DNA from: Vicinamibacteria bacterium
GTDB taxonomy: Bacteria > Acidobacteriota > Vicinamibacteria > Fen-336 > JAGNNV01
Direction of reading: 5' to 3'
DNA: 8,392 nucleotides
Assembly (NCBI GenBank): GCA_016650185.1
Contig: JAENWE010000140.1
Location: 1 to 8,392, forward strand
How positions within the stretch are numbered: the first letter of the stretch is position 1; each line of letters starts with the position of its first letter. The translations under genes were made by a program, and so were the position numbers. This document shows positions 1 to 6,610 of the stretch, in pieces. Below the pieces are notes generated by a model that was not told the origin of the DNA, searched no databases, and saw only the letters and a program-made list of their open reading frames with translations.

Positions 1-303
1 GAACTCGTCTACCGGCTCACCCAGGACGTTCAGAACCCGACCCAGGGTGGCGGGGCCCACCGGCACCATGATGGCGGCTCCGGTGTCCTTCGCGGGCATG
101 CCTCGAACCATCCCGTCCGTGGGCTGCATGCTGACGCAGCGAACGCGGTTCTCTCCGATGTGCTGTTCCACCTCGACCACAACCTTCATGTTGCCCGCTT
201 CGATGTTGACCGCGTTGTAGATGGCGGGGACGCCGTTCGGGAACTCGATGTCCACCACGGGACCGATCACCTGAATAACTCGACCGATGTTCTCTGACGC
301 CAT
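1..303 (-). CDS. atpD: F1 ATP synthase subunit beta, N-terminal part (cut by window edge)
   Basis: This is the catalytic beta subunit of F1Fo ATP synthase, which makes ATP on the cytoplasmic face of the inner membrane. Only the first 101 residues are present; the frame is still open at base 1. The start MASENIGRVIQVIGPVVDI is the standard opening of the family's N-terminal beta-barrel (crown) domain. It continues through EVEQHIGENRVRC and GMVRGMPAKDTG to GRVLNVLGEPVDE, the junction just before the nucleotide-binding domain. The Walker A loop and catalytic glutamate lie outside the window. The ATG at 301-303 is chosen because the family homology begins there; only a purine-rich stretch (GGAAAG) precedes it, so the ribosome site is modest. 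It follows atpG by 67 bases in the same operon, and atpC (epsilon) would be expected next. Confidence 0.97.
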   Translation of the reverse strand, partial: MASENIGRVIQVIGPVVDIEFPNGVPAIYNAVNIEAGNMKVVVEVEQHIGENRVRCVSMQPTDGMVRGMPAKDTGAAIMVPVGPATLGRVLNVLGEPVDEF

Positions 304-370
304 TGGTTCTTTCCGTTCGTTCTTTCGCTTGTGAGGGCTTCGGTTCTGGGGTTCCGGAGGCTAAGGATGC

Positions 371-1219
371 CTAGGCGGCGGAGCCCGAAACGACTTCGAT
401 GATTTCCTTGGTGATCGCGGCCTGACGCACCTTGTTCATGTAGAGAGTGAGTTTGTCGATGGTCTCCGAGGCGTTCCGGGTGGCCGAATCCATGGCGGCC
501 ATACGCGCGCCGTGTTCGGCGGCGTTCGACTCGAGAAGCGCTTGCCATACCGTGGTTTCGACGATTTTGGGCAGGAGCTTGTCGAAAATGGAGCGCGGGT
601 TAGGCTCGTACAGATAGTCCTGGGAAGCCTTCTCTTCTTCGAGCGCCTCAAGGGGCAGCAGTCTCTGGGTCACGATGCGCTGCTGTATCACACTCTTGAA
701 TTCGTTGAAGAGAAGGACCACTTCGTCCACCTCGCGGTCGAGAAACGCCTTCATCGCGGACTGGGCGATCTCCTGGGCCTTGAAGTAGGCGAGGGCCTGG
801 AAGACGCCGATGTATTCCTTGCGAATGGTGGTCCTGCGCTTGAGGAAGTCGCGGCCTTTGCGTCCCACCGCGTCGGCGAGCACCTCGCGGTGCGTATTGT
901 CGGCGAGGAAGCGCTGGGACACCCGGAGAAGCGACGAGTTGAAGGCGCCACACAGGCCCTTGTCGCTGGTCACCACAACGACCAGAACCCGACCCTCCTT
1001 GGAGGTTGTTCTGAAAAGGGGATGGTTCTCCTCGCCCTCGGCCCGGGCGGCCACGTCCTTGAGGACCTGGGCCATGGTGCGCGCGTACGGCCTGGCCGCG
1101 AACATGGATTCCTGGGCGCGACGAAGCTTCGCCGCCGAGACCATCTTCAGGGCTTTGGTGATCTGCTGCGTGTTCTTGACGCTGCGGATCCGTCTGCGGA
1201 TATCGATAAGCGCGGGCAT
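371..1219 (-). CDS. atpG: F1 ATP synthase subunit gamma
   Basis: This is the central rotor stalk of F1, which turns inside the alpha3beta3 hexamer and couples proton flow through Fo to ATP synthesis. The protein has 282 residues, close to the family's usual length. The N-terminal helix (residues about 1-60, IRRRIRSVKNTQQITKALKM) and the C-terminal helix (about 215-282) form the antiparallel coiled coil. Between them lies the Rossmann-like domain with VVVTSDKGLCGAFN. The C-terminal family signature is present at 269-282 (ITKEIIEVVSGSAA), with serine where the signature usually has alanine after the glycine. The ATG at 1217-1219 begins MPALIDIRRRI, matching the usual start. It lies 29 bases after the atpA stop and 67 before atpD. 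Confidence 0.98.
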   Translation of the reverse strand: MPALIDIRRRIRSVKNTQQITKALKMVSAAKLRRAQESMFAARPYARTMAQVLKDVAARAEGEENHPLFRTTSKEGRVLVVVVTSDKGLCGAFNSSLLRVSQRFLADNTHREVLADAVGRKGRDFLKRRTTIRKEYIGVFQALAYFKAQEIAQSAMKAFLDREVDEVVLLFNEFKSVIQQRIVTQRLLPLEALEEEKASQDYLYEPNPRSIFDKLLPKIVETTVWQALLESNAAEHGARMAAMDSATRNASETIDKLTLYMNKVRQAAITKEIIEVVSGSAA

Positions 1220-1248
1220 GCTCTTCTGTCTCTTACCGCCAGGCCTTC

Positions 1249-2763
1249 TTAGGCCTTCGCCTGGAAGATGTCGGCGAATTGGGCGAGCACGGCTTTGACT
1301 TGCTCGGTGAGCTCCTTGGTGAGTTCCTTCTTCTCGGAAATCTCCTTGAGCAGTCCTGGATGGCGGGCGTCGAGGTGGGCGTGAAGCTCCCTCTCGTATC
1401 GCCTGACGTCACCCACGGCATAGGCATCGAGAAACCCATTGATGCCGGCGTACATTCCGATGACCTGCTTCTCCATCGAGAGCGGGGAGTACTGGTCCTG
1501 TTTCAGGAACTCGGTCATGCGCTGACCACGCGCCAGTGTGGCCTGGGTGCTCTTGTCGAGGTCGGACGCGAACATGGCGAAAGCGGCCAGCTCGCGGTAC
1601 TGCGCCAAGTCGAGTCGCAGGCGGCCGGCCACCGACTTCATGGCTTTCACCTGCGCGGATCCGCCCACCCGGGAGACCGAGTTGCCCACGTTGATGGCGG
1701 GCCGAATCCCGGAGTTGAAAAGGTCGGCTTCAAGGAAGATCTGCCCATCGGTGATCGAGATGACGTTTGTCGGAATGTAGGCGGAGATGTCTCCGGCCTG
1801 CGTTTCGATGATCGGAATCGCGGTGAGGCTGCCGTCGCCTTTTTTCGAGGAGAGCTTTGAGGCGCGCTCGAGCAGGCGGCTGTGGAGGTAGAAGACGTCG
1901 CCCGGATAGGCTTCGCGACCGGGCGGGCGGCGAAGGATGAGCGATATCTCGCGATAGGCCGCCGCGTGTTTCGACAAGTCGTCGTAGACGCAGAGCGCGT
2001 GCTGGCCGTGGTCTCGGAAGTACTCGCCCATCGCCGTGCCCGAATAGGGAGCAATGTAAAGGAAGGGCGCGGGGTCGGACGCGGTGGCCGCGACCACGAT
2101 GGTGTGGTCCATGGCGCCGAAGTCTTCAAGGGTCTTCACGACCTGCGCGACCGTGGATCGCTTCTGGCCAATGGCGACATAGATACAGATGACGCCCTTA
2201 CCCTTTTGATTGATGATGGTATCGATGGCCACCGCGGTCTTGCCCGTCTGGCGGTCGCCAATCAGGAGTTCCCGCTGCCCGCGCCCGATATTGACCATCG
2301 CATCGATCGCCTTGATACCTGTTTCGAGCGGCTCGCGAACGGGCTGGCGATCTACCACGCCCGGGGCGATGACCTCGACCTCGCCAAAGAGCTTGGTGGG
2401 GATGGCGCCCTTGCCGTCGATCGGTTCGCCGATCGCGTTGACCACCCGACCCACGAGTTCGGGGCCCACCGGGATCGACATGATGCGCGACGTGCGCCGA
2501 ACTTCGTCGCCCTCGCGAATAAGGGTGTAGTCGCCCAAGAGGACGGCGCCAACGGAGTCTTCCTCGAGGTTTAGCGCCATGCCGCGAACGCCGTGAGGGA
2601 GGTCTAGAAGTTCACCGGCCATACAGTTGGTGAGGCCGTGGATTCGCGCGATGCCGTCACCGACCGAAAGGACGGTCCCGATCTCCGCGGTGTCCGTGGC
2701 GGCGGAGAAGCCCGCGAGTTGCTGTTTTAGAACTTTGGTAATTTCTTCGGCTCTAATTTCCAT
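1249..2763 (-). CDS. atpA: F1 ATP synthase subunit alpha
   Basis: This is the regulatory, non-catalytic nucleotide-binding subunit of the F1 hexamer. The 504 residues match the usual length (about 500-515). Visible features in order: the N-terminal helix that binds the delta subunit (about 1-22); the beta-barrel domain (about 25-95); the Walker A loop GDRQTGKT at 169-176; the Walker B region ending CVYDD at about 258-262; the ATP synthase alpha/beta signature PAINVGNSVS at 355-364, followed by R365, which corresponds to the arginine finger that reaches the neighbouring beta site; and the helical C-terminal domain. Nothing is truncated. The ATG at 2761-2763 gives MEIRAEEITKVLKQQL, a typical start. 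The gene follows atpH after a 102-base spacer that contains a short near-duplicate repeat, and it precedes atpG. Confidence 0.98.
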   Translation of the reverse strand: MEIRAEEITKVLKQQLAGFSAATDTAEIGTVLSVGDGIARIHGLTNCMAGELLDLPHGVRGMALNLEEDSVGAVLLGDYTLIREGDEVRRTSRIMSIPVGPELVGRVVNAIGEPIDGKGAIPTKLFGEVEVIAPGVVDRQPVREPLETGIKAIDAMVNIGRGQRELLIGDRQTGKTAVAIDTIINQKGKGVICIYVAIGQKRSTVAQVVKTLEDFGAMDHTIVVAATASDPAPFLYIAPYSGTAMGEYFRDHGQHALCVYDDLSKHAAAYREISLILRRPPGREAYPGDVFYLHSRLLERASKLSSKKGDGSLTAIPIIETQAGDISAYIPTNVISITDGQIFLEADLFNSGIRPAINVGNSVSRVGGSAQVKAMKSVAGRLRLDLAQYRELAAFAMFASDLDKSTQATLARGQRMTEFLKQDQYSPLSMEKQVIGMYAGINGFLDAYAVGDVRRYERELHAHLDARHPGLLKEISEKKELTKELTEQVKAVLAQFADIFQAKA

Positions 2764-2814
2764 GTGGGGCTTCTTCGGATTTTTCCTGTGTTTGTAGGGA
2801 GAAAGAAAACTGGA

Positions 2815-2869
2815 GGTCCTTGGGGGAAACCTAGCGGTCTGGATCCTTGGGGTCCTTGGGGAAACCTAG
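2815..2869 (-). repeat. Near-duplicate 19-20 base direct repeat in the atpH-atpA spacer
   Basis: Plus-strand bases 2815-2834 and 2851-2869 read GGTCCTTGGGGGAAACCTAG and GGTCCTTGGGGAAACCTAG, differing only by one G in the G run. Their starts are 36 bases apart. A third partial copy (GGATCCTTGG at 2841-2850) abuts the second. The second copy contains the stop codon of atpH (CTA 2866-2868 on the plus strand), so on the coding strand the stop and the bases after it have been repeated further into the spacer. It looks like a local duplication that may extend the leader of atpA. No known regulatory element is recognised. Confidence 0.75.
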
Positions 2870-3387
2870 AGAAGATGCTGCCGGAGTGCCTTGAGACGCG
2901 CCTTGACCGTACCGTCGAACAGGTGGCCGTCCACCTCCACCTTGAGACCGCCCACGAGGGAAGGGTCGGTGGTTATCTCCATTTCTACCGACCCGGATAC
3001 CGCCTTTTCGATGGCTCTGCGAACCCGATCGCGGGCATCGTCATCAAGTTCGAGAGCGGCGGTGACCCTGGCCGCATGAACGTTGTTCTTGGCGTTCCAT
3101 TCGTCGCGATAGCGGTGGGCGATCTCGTGGATCAGCTCCACGCGGGAGGCGTCGATCAGCATATCCATGAGTCGCGGCAGGGGCGACGAAAGGCCCTGGA
3201 AAATCGCGGTGACGACGGCCTTCTTGTTTGCGGATGGCACCCCCGGATTCGAAAGCGCCTCGAGCAGCGCGGGCGTCGCGTTCAGCGTGCCGGAAATGGC
3301 GGCTAGTTCGTCACGAACCGCGCGGGTTTCGGTCGCCGTTTCGATGATGGCGTGCGCATAGCGCCTTGCGGACTGGGAGTCGTTCAA
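2866..3387 (-). CDS. atpH: F1 ATP synthase subunit delta (OSCP), TTG start
   Basis: This peripheral-stalk subunit joins the top of F1 to the Fo b subunits. The 173-residue length is typical. The N-terminal helical domain opens with ARRYAHAI at residues 7-14, the family's usual first motif. The C-terminal signature lies at about 134-154 (VEMEITTDPSLVGGLKVEVDG shape, with the conserved VGGLKV). The best start is TTG at 3385-3387, six codons before the first conserved motif. No in-frame ATG or GTG fits as well, and there is no convincing Shine-Dalgarno sequence, so the exact start is less certain than the gene. Directly upstream is selD, 120 bases away. The b-subunit gene atpF, which usually precedes atpH, is absent. 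Confidence 0.94.
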   Translation of the reverse strand: MNDSQSARRYAHAIIETATETRAVRDELAAISGTLNATPALLEALSNPGVPSANKKAVVTAIFQGLSSPLPRLMDMLIDASRVELIHEIAHRYRDEWNAKNNVHAARVTAALELDDDARDRVRRAIEKAVSGSVEMEITTDPSLVGGLKVEVDGHLFDGTVKARLKALRQHLL

Positions 3388-3444
3388 GCTTGGAGTTCGG
3401 TTTTCTGGAGAACTGGCACGCAGGTGCGCGCGTTTTCGGGCTTT

Positions 3445-3464
3445 GGGACGCTGGTGAGCGCCCC
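3445..3464 (-). other. Strong stem-loop in the selD-atpH spacer
   Basis: On the minus-strand RNA, GGGGCGCU (3464-3457) can pair with AGCGUCCC (3452-3445) across a CACC loop, giving eight pairs including one G-U. No U-run follows, so it does not qualify as an intrinsic terminator. It sits in the 120-base spacer between selD and atpH. Possible roles are RNA processing or partial uncoupling of the atp genes from the upstream transcript. No -35/-10 promoter could be called confidently in this spacer. Confidence 0.5.
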
Positions 3465-3507
3465 CAGGGGACGGTCCATACTTCTCGGACGCTTGGGAGT
3501 CAGGATA

Positions 3508-4548
3508 TCACGCGAGGAGACAGATTCTGCCCGGGTTTGTGGCGGTAACCCGGCCAATCGCTTTCGCGTCATTGAGTTCGAGAAGAAGGGGTTCAGCGCG
3601 ATCCTCCGGCAAGGAAAGAAGCAGTCCGCCCGAGGTCTGAGGATCGTAGACGAGAGTCAGAAGATCGGGCGACACGTGGCCTTTCCGATCCACCATGGGC
3701 TCAAACTGCTTTCGGTTCGCTTTGAGTCCTCCCGATTGGCTGGCTTCCGCCAGCTCTCGGGCTCCCGGAATAAGCGGTAAAGTGGAAATGTCGATCTCAA
3801 GACCGACCCTGCTCTCGCGGGCCAGTCCGAGGGCGTGCCCGAGGAGGCCGAAACCTGTGATGTCGGTGGCCGCGCGGGCCTTATAGCGCCGAGCGAGTTC
3901 GGCGGGAATCCGGTTCAGCCTCAACATACTGGTGGACGCGGCCCGGACGGATTCGTCTCTGGCCAAACCGGCCTTCTGGGCGGTGGCGATGACTCCGGTG
4001 CCAAGGGGCTTGGTCAGGACCAGAACGTCGTTCGGGCGGGCTCCCGCATTGGTGAGGAGTGCTGCTTCCTCGACAATCCCGGTAATCGCGTATCCGAACT
4101 TGATTTCGGGATCGCGCACGGTATGCCCTCCAAGGAGGACACAGCCCGCTTCCTTGAGCTTGGCGGCGCCACCTCTGAATATGGCGGCCGCCCATTCGGG
4201 CGGAAAGTCCTTATCCGGAATGGCGGCTATGGAGAGAGCGGTCAAGGGCCTACCGCCCATGGCGTAGACGTCCGACAGCGCGTTCGCGGCGGCAATCGCT
4301 CCGTATTCTTCCGGGTCGTCAACCACCGGGGTGAAGAAGTCGACGGTTTGAACCAGAAGGATCCCGCCGTCCAGGCGATAAATCCCGGCATCGTCGCCAC
4401 TTCGGTAATCGACGAGAACACGGGGGTCGTTGATGCGGGGGAGTTCGCTCAGAACCTGAGCGAGTTCGGCGGGGCCGAGCTTGCTCGCTCAACCGGCGCT
4501 CTTGACTCGTTCAGTGAGCCTGAGAATCCTCTGTCGATCGTCTGTCAT
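3508..4548 (-). CDS. selD: Selenophosphate synthetase with in-frame TGA (selenocysteine at residue 20)
   Basis: SelD makes selenophosphate from selenide and ATP, the selenium donor for selenocysteine and selenouridine synthesis. Reading from ATG 4546-4548 and taking TGA 4489-4491 as selenocysteine gives 346 residues, the family's usual length. The N-terminus runs RLTERVKSAG-U-ASKLGPAELA. U20 and K23 keep the U/C-x-x-K spacing of the catalytic pair (Cys17 and Lys20 in E. coli). Further conserved parts are GDDAGIY (51-57), TVDFFTPVVDD (68-78) with metal-binding aspartates, AAANALSDVYAMGG (86-99), then GGHTVRDPEIKFG, TDITGFGLLGHAL and, near the C-terminus, DPQTSGGLLLSLP. If the TGA were a stop, the nearest usable start would be GTG 4324-4326, inside the core, losing 74 conserved residues including the catalytic pair. 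The gene starts 20 bases after the bactofilin stop and has only a weak ribosome site. Confidence 0.93.
4457..4491 (-). promoter_or_regulatory. Candidate bacterial SECIS stem-loop beginning at the Sec codon of selD
   Basis: On the mRNA, UGAGCGAG (4491-4484, including the UGA) pairs perfectly with CUCGCUCA (4464-4457). Above an asymmetric internal loop (CAAGC opposite A), UCGGC (4478-4474) pairs with GCCGA (4470-4466) around a CCC loop. A two-tier hairpin immediately after a UGA is where bacterial SECIS elements, bound by SelB, are found. The apical loop lacks the G near its 5' side seen in many bacterial SECIS loops, so the exact fold, or SelB's recognition rule in this lineage, remains open. 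Confidence 0.65.
4489..4491 (-). other. Selenocysteine codon (UGA recoding site) of selD
   Basis: Plus-strand TCA at 4489-4491 is TGA on the coding strand. It lies in the conserved glycine-rich N-terminal loop at the position of the catalytic Cys/Sec, and the frame on both sides matches SelD. It is the only stop codon in the frame between 4548 and the terminal TGA at 3508-3510. Confidence 0.9.
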
Positions 4549-4568
4549 CTCTATTTTGGTTGGAGGTG

Positions 4569-4919
4569 CTATAGACCCTTGCTGCCCACGTCGGTTTGCC
4601 CGGTGAGGGAGGCGCCCTCTTCTACGATCATCCGGGGCGAGTCCAGAGTGGCCTCGACGCGCGCGCCGGCCAATATCTCTATTCGATCGCGGGCTCGAAC
4701 GTGGCCCCGAACCCGTCCCCTGATCGATACCACACCGCAATCGATCTCCGCCTCCACGACGCCGTTTTCGCCGACCACCAGCATGTTGTCGGAAACGATC
4801 CGGCCCCGGAGGGTGCCGTCGATCCGAAAGGTGTCCCGAAACTTCAGCTCGCCCACAAACTCCGTCCCCTCGTCAATGAAGCCGTTTAGATTCTCGGAGA
4901 AGAACGAGGGTCGCATCAT
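4569..4919 (-). CDS. Bactofilin-family cytoskeletal protein
   Basis: Bactofilins polymerise without nucleotide into filaments used as scaffolds for cell shape, polar organisation and, in Myxococcus, positioning of ParAB-parS. This 116-residue protein has the bactofilin core: a short polar N-terminal tail (1-20), then the beta-helix built from repeating GxLxG-like rungs at about 21-108 (FVGELKFRDTFRIDGTLRGR, VVGENGVVEAEI, VSIRGRVRGHV, RIEILAGARVEA, MIVEEGASLTGQ). It has no transmembrane segment or nucleotide motif. Translation can start at either of two adjacent ATGs (4917-4919 or 4914-4916); a GAGG sits at suitable distance. The gene begins only six bases after the parB stop, so it is almost surely co-transcribed with parAB, which supports a role in segregation or cell organisation. 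Confidence 0.92.
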   Translation of the reverse strand: MMRPSFFSENLNGFIDEGTEFVGELKFRDTFRIDGTLRGRIVSDNMLVVGENGVVEAEIDCGVVSIRGRVRGHVRARDRIEILAGARVEATLDSPRMIVEEGASLTGQTDVGSKGL

Positions 4920-4925
4920 TCGGCC

Positions 4926-5804
4926 TCAGCCTCTCACGATCCAGAGGTAAAGGCGGTTGAGTTCACTTTCGCTGTCGAAGGCGATTCGAATCTCGCCCTT
5001 CCCGCGCTTCCGGTTGATCTCGACTCGCGCCCCCAGTTTCGCGCGAAGCTTCTCCTCGGCGGCGCGAGTGTTCGCGTCCGCCTTCCTGACCACCACCGTC
5101 TTGGGATTTCGCTGCGCTTTTACTCTGGCTTCGATCTGCCGCACCGAAAGCCCGTGTTTGATGGCGAACGCGGCCATCTCTTTGATCTGCGCGGGGTCTT
5201 CGACCGCGAGGAGCGCTCGAGCGTGTCCGGCCGAGAGTGTGCCTCTGTGTAACTCTTCGCGAACTTCGGCGGGAAGGCGGAGGAGGCGGATCGTATTCGC
5301 CACCGTGGCCCGGTCCTTCCCCACCTTGCCGGCCAGTGCCTCCTGGGTGAGCCCGAGTTCGTCCTGCAGCCGCCGAAGAGCCTGGGCTTCCTCGATGGGC
5401 GTCAGTTCCTCGCGTTGAATGTTTTCGACCAGCGCAAATTCCAGAACCCGATCATCCGCCACGTTTCGGACGACGGCGGGAATGGTGGGCAGGCCGATCT
5501 TCTGCGCCGCCTTGAACCGCCGCTCGCCTGCAATGATCTGAAACCGCCCATTGGCCGCGGGCCGGAGAAGTATCGGCTGAATCACCCCGCTTTCCTGAAT
5601 GGACCTGGCCAGTTGCTCCAGGGCCTCGGGACGAATCGAGGTTCTTGGCTGTGTCGGGTTGGCGTCAATAAGGGACAAGGGGACGAGTGACTCCGCCGAC
5701 TCGGACGAGGACTTTCGGGCGTCCGGCTCGATCGATGCTGCTGAAGCCACCTGGGGGATAAGGGCGGAGAGCCCTCGGCCCAGGGCCATTCGCTTGACGC
5801 TCAT
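4926..5804 (-). CDS. parB: Chromosome-partitioning protein ParB (Spo0J/Noc family CTPase)
   Basis: ParB loads at parS, binds CTP, slides along DNA as a clamp and stimulates the ParA ATPase. The 292 residues contain, in order: the N-terminal ParA-contact motif ALGRGLSALI (7-16); a variable linker (17-40); the ParB/sulfiredoxin-like CTP-binding domain with NPTQPR (49-54), GERRFKAAQ (93-101) and ENIQRE (127-132); the helix-turn-helix parS-binding domain (about 152-178, LTQEALAGKVGKDRATVAN) followed by LSAGHARALL (190-199); and a C-terminal dimerisation region (about 245-292). The start ATG overlaps the parA stop in an ATGA arrangement, with a strong AAGGAGG seven bases upstream, so the two are translationally coupled. 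All key motifs are intact. Confidence 0.98.
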   Translation of the reverse strand: MSVKRMALGRGLSALIPQVASAASIEPDARKSSSESAESLVPLSLIDANPTQPRTSIRPEALEQLARSIQESGVIQPILLRPAANGRFQIIAGERRFKAAQKIGLPTIPAVVRNVADDRVLEFALVENIQREELTPIEEAQALRRLQDELGLTQEALAGKVGKDRATVANTIRLLRLPAEVREELHRGTLSAGHARALLAVEDPAQIKEMAAFAIKHGLSVRQIEARVKAQRNPKTVVVRKADANTRAAEEKLRAKLGARVEINRKRGKGEIRIAFDSESELNRLYLWIVRG

Positions 5805-6568
5805 GGGCGACCCTCCTTCCCGGTCCTATCCAACACTTCTCGAGCGAGGCTCAGATAACACTCGCTGGCTCGCGATTTTATGTCGTAAAGAAGAACCGGC
5901 TTCCCGAAGCTGGGAGCCTCGGCCAATCGAATGCTCCTCGGGATACTGGTCCGGAAGACCTGATCCCCGAAGTGGGATCGCACATCCGCCGAGACCTGCT
6001 GGGAGAGATTCGTCCGGTCATCGGCCATAGTGAGTAGCACGCCCTCGAGGGCCACTGCGGGGTTGAGGGCGGTCCGAATTCTCTCCAGCGTGCCCAAAAA
6101 AGCGCCGAGTCCCTCGAGAGCGAAATACTCACACTGGATCGGAACCATTACGGAATCCGCGGCGGTCAGCGCGTTGACGGCCAGCAGGCCAAGGCTCGGC
6201 GGAGTGTCCAGGAGGATGAAATCGAAATTTTCGCGCTGCAACTCGAGGGCGGCCCGGAGACGAAACTCCCGGTCCTCGCCGGCGGCGAGCGCAACCTCCA
6301 GCCCCGCCATATCTGGATCCGAGGGCACAATTTTCAGATACTCGATCGCGGTCGAGGTCGGCGGAGGGAGTGCCGTGCCCGACAAGAGTGCGTCATATAG
6401 CCCCGGCGCCTTCTCCAAGCCAAAGCCTGAAGTTAGATTGCCTTGTGGGTCAAGGTCGATGGCCAAAACCCTCTTTTCGGCCACCGCGAGGCTAGCGGCA
6501 AGATTAATCGCGGTGGTGGTCTTGCCGACGCCACCCTTTTGGTTTGCTACTGCGATGACGCGAGCCAT
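5801..6568 (-). CDS. parA: Chromosome-partitioning ATPase ParA (Soj family)
   Basis: ParA binds DNA non-specifically as an ATP-bound dimer, and ParB-parS complexes follow its gradient during chromosome segregation. The 255 residues match chromosomal ParA/Soj. The deviant Walker A KGGVGKT is at 11-17, with the signature lysine K11. The switch region DLDPQGNLTSGFG is at 38-50, Walker B FILLDTPPSLG at 117-127, VPIQCEYFALEGL at 142-154, and IPRSIRLAEAPSFGKPV at 209-225. There is no N-terminal DNA-binding extension, as expected for chromosomal rather than type Ia plasmid ParA. ATG 6566-6568 gives MARVIAVANQKGGVGKTT, the usual start. It lies 44 bases after the rsmG stop, in a leader holding parS and a hairpin repeat, and its ribosome site is weak. 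Confidence 0.98.
   Translation of the reverse strand: MARVIAVANQKGGVGKTTTAINLAASLAVAEKRVLAIDLDPQGNLTSGFGLEKAPGLYDALLSGTALPPPTSTAIEYLKIVPSDPDMAGLEVALAAGEDREFRLRAALELQRENFDFILLDTPPSLGLLAVNALTAADSVMVPIQCEYFALEGLGAFLGTLERIRTALNPAVALEGVLLTMADDRTNLSQQVSADVRSHFGDQVFRTSIPRSIRLAEAPSFGKPVLLYDIKSRASECYLSLAREVLDRTGKEGRP
5812..5818 (-). promoter_or_regulatory. Strong Shine-Dalgarno of parB inside the parA 3' end
   Basis: The coding strand reads AAGGAGG seven bases before the parB ATG. Together with the ATGA overlap it fixes the parB start and implies coupled translation that keeps ParA and ParB in proportion. Confidence 0.85.
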
Positions 6569-6587
6569 TTGGATGTCGCCAGAATAT

Positions 6588-6610
6588 CACCGCGGCCGGT
6601 GGCGTCACCG
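6588..6610 (-). repeat. Two mutually exclusive hairpins between parS and parA
   Basis: On the plus strand, CACCG (6588-6592), CGGTG (6597-6601) and CACCG (6606-6610) are separated by four-base loops (CGGC and GCGT). The middle arm can pair with either neighbour, giving two alternative five-pair stems in the parA leader. The last arm runs directly into the parS palindrome. Whether this is a translation switch, part of an extended ParB site, or chance in GC-rich DNA cannot be told from sequence alone. Confidence 0.5.

Noticed and set aside
304..370. Possible regulatory element in the atpG-atpD spacer (repeated TTCTTTC on the plus strand).
   Set aside because: The repeat is only about seven bases, in a short purine/pyrimidine-biased stretch that supplies the weak ribosome site of atpD. 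No palindrome or promoter is evident.
512..1252. A 246-codon plus-strand open frame opposite atpG.
   Set aside because: It is a mirror frame of a fully conserved atpG, with no family features of its own and no ribosome site that stands out.
1882..2574. A 230-codon plus-strand open frame opposite atpA.
   Set aside because: It is an antisense shadow of atpA; the Asp/His/Arg-rich translation is typical of reverse-complemented GC-rich coding sequence.
2764..3306. A 180-codon plus-strand open frame across the atpH-atpA spacer and atpH.
   Set aside because: It begins next to atpA but is antisense to a clearly conserved atpH, and its sequence matches nothing recognisable.
3445..3464. The stem-loop after selD as a rho-independent terminator.
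   Set aside because: No U-run follows on the minus strand, and no T-rich tract lies on the other strand, so termination cannot be claimed.
4489..4548. selD as a pseudogene broken by a premature stop, or a gene starting at GTG 4324-4326.
   Set aside because: The interruption is a TGA at the catalytic Sec/Cys site, conserved SelD sequence continues on both sides, the downstream hairpin begins at the TGA, and the total length is normal. Starting at GTG 4324-4326 would delete the active site.
3835..4950. A 371-codon open frame on the plus strand.
   Set aside because: It lies opposite selD, the bactofilin and the end of parB, all of which show clear family conservation on the minus strand. Its translation has no recognisable domain, and long antisense frames are common in GC-rich DNA.
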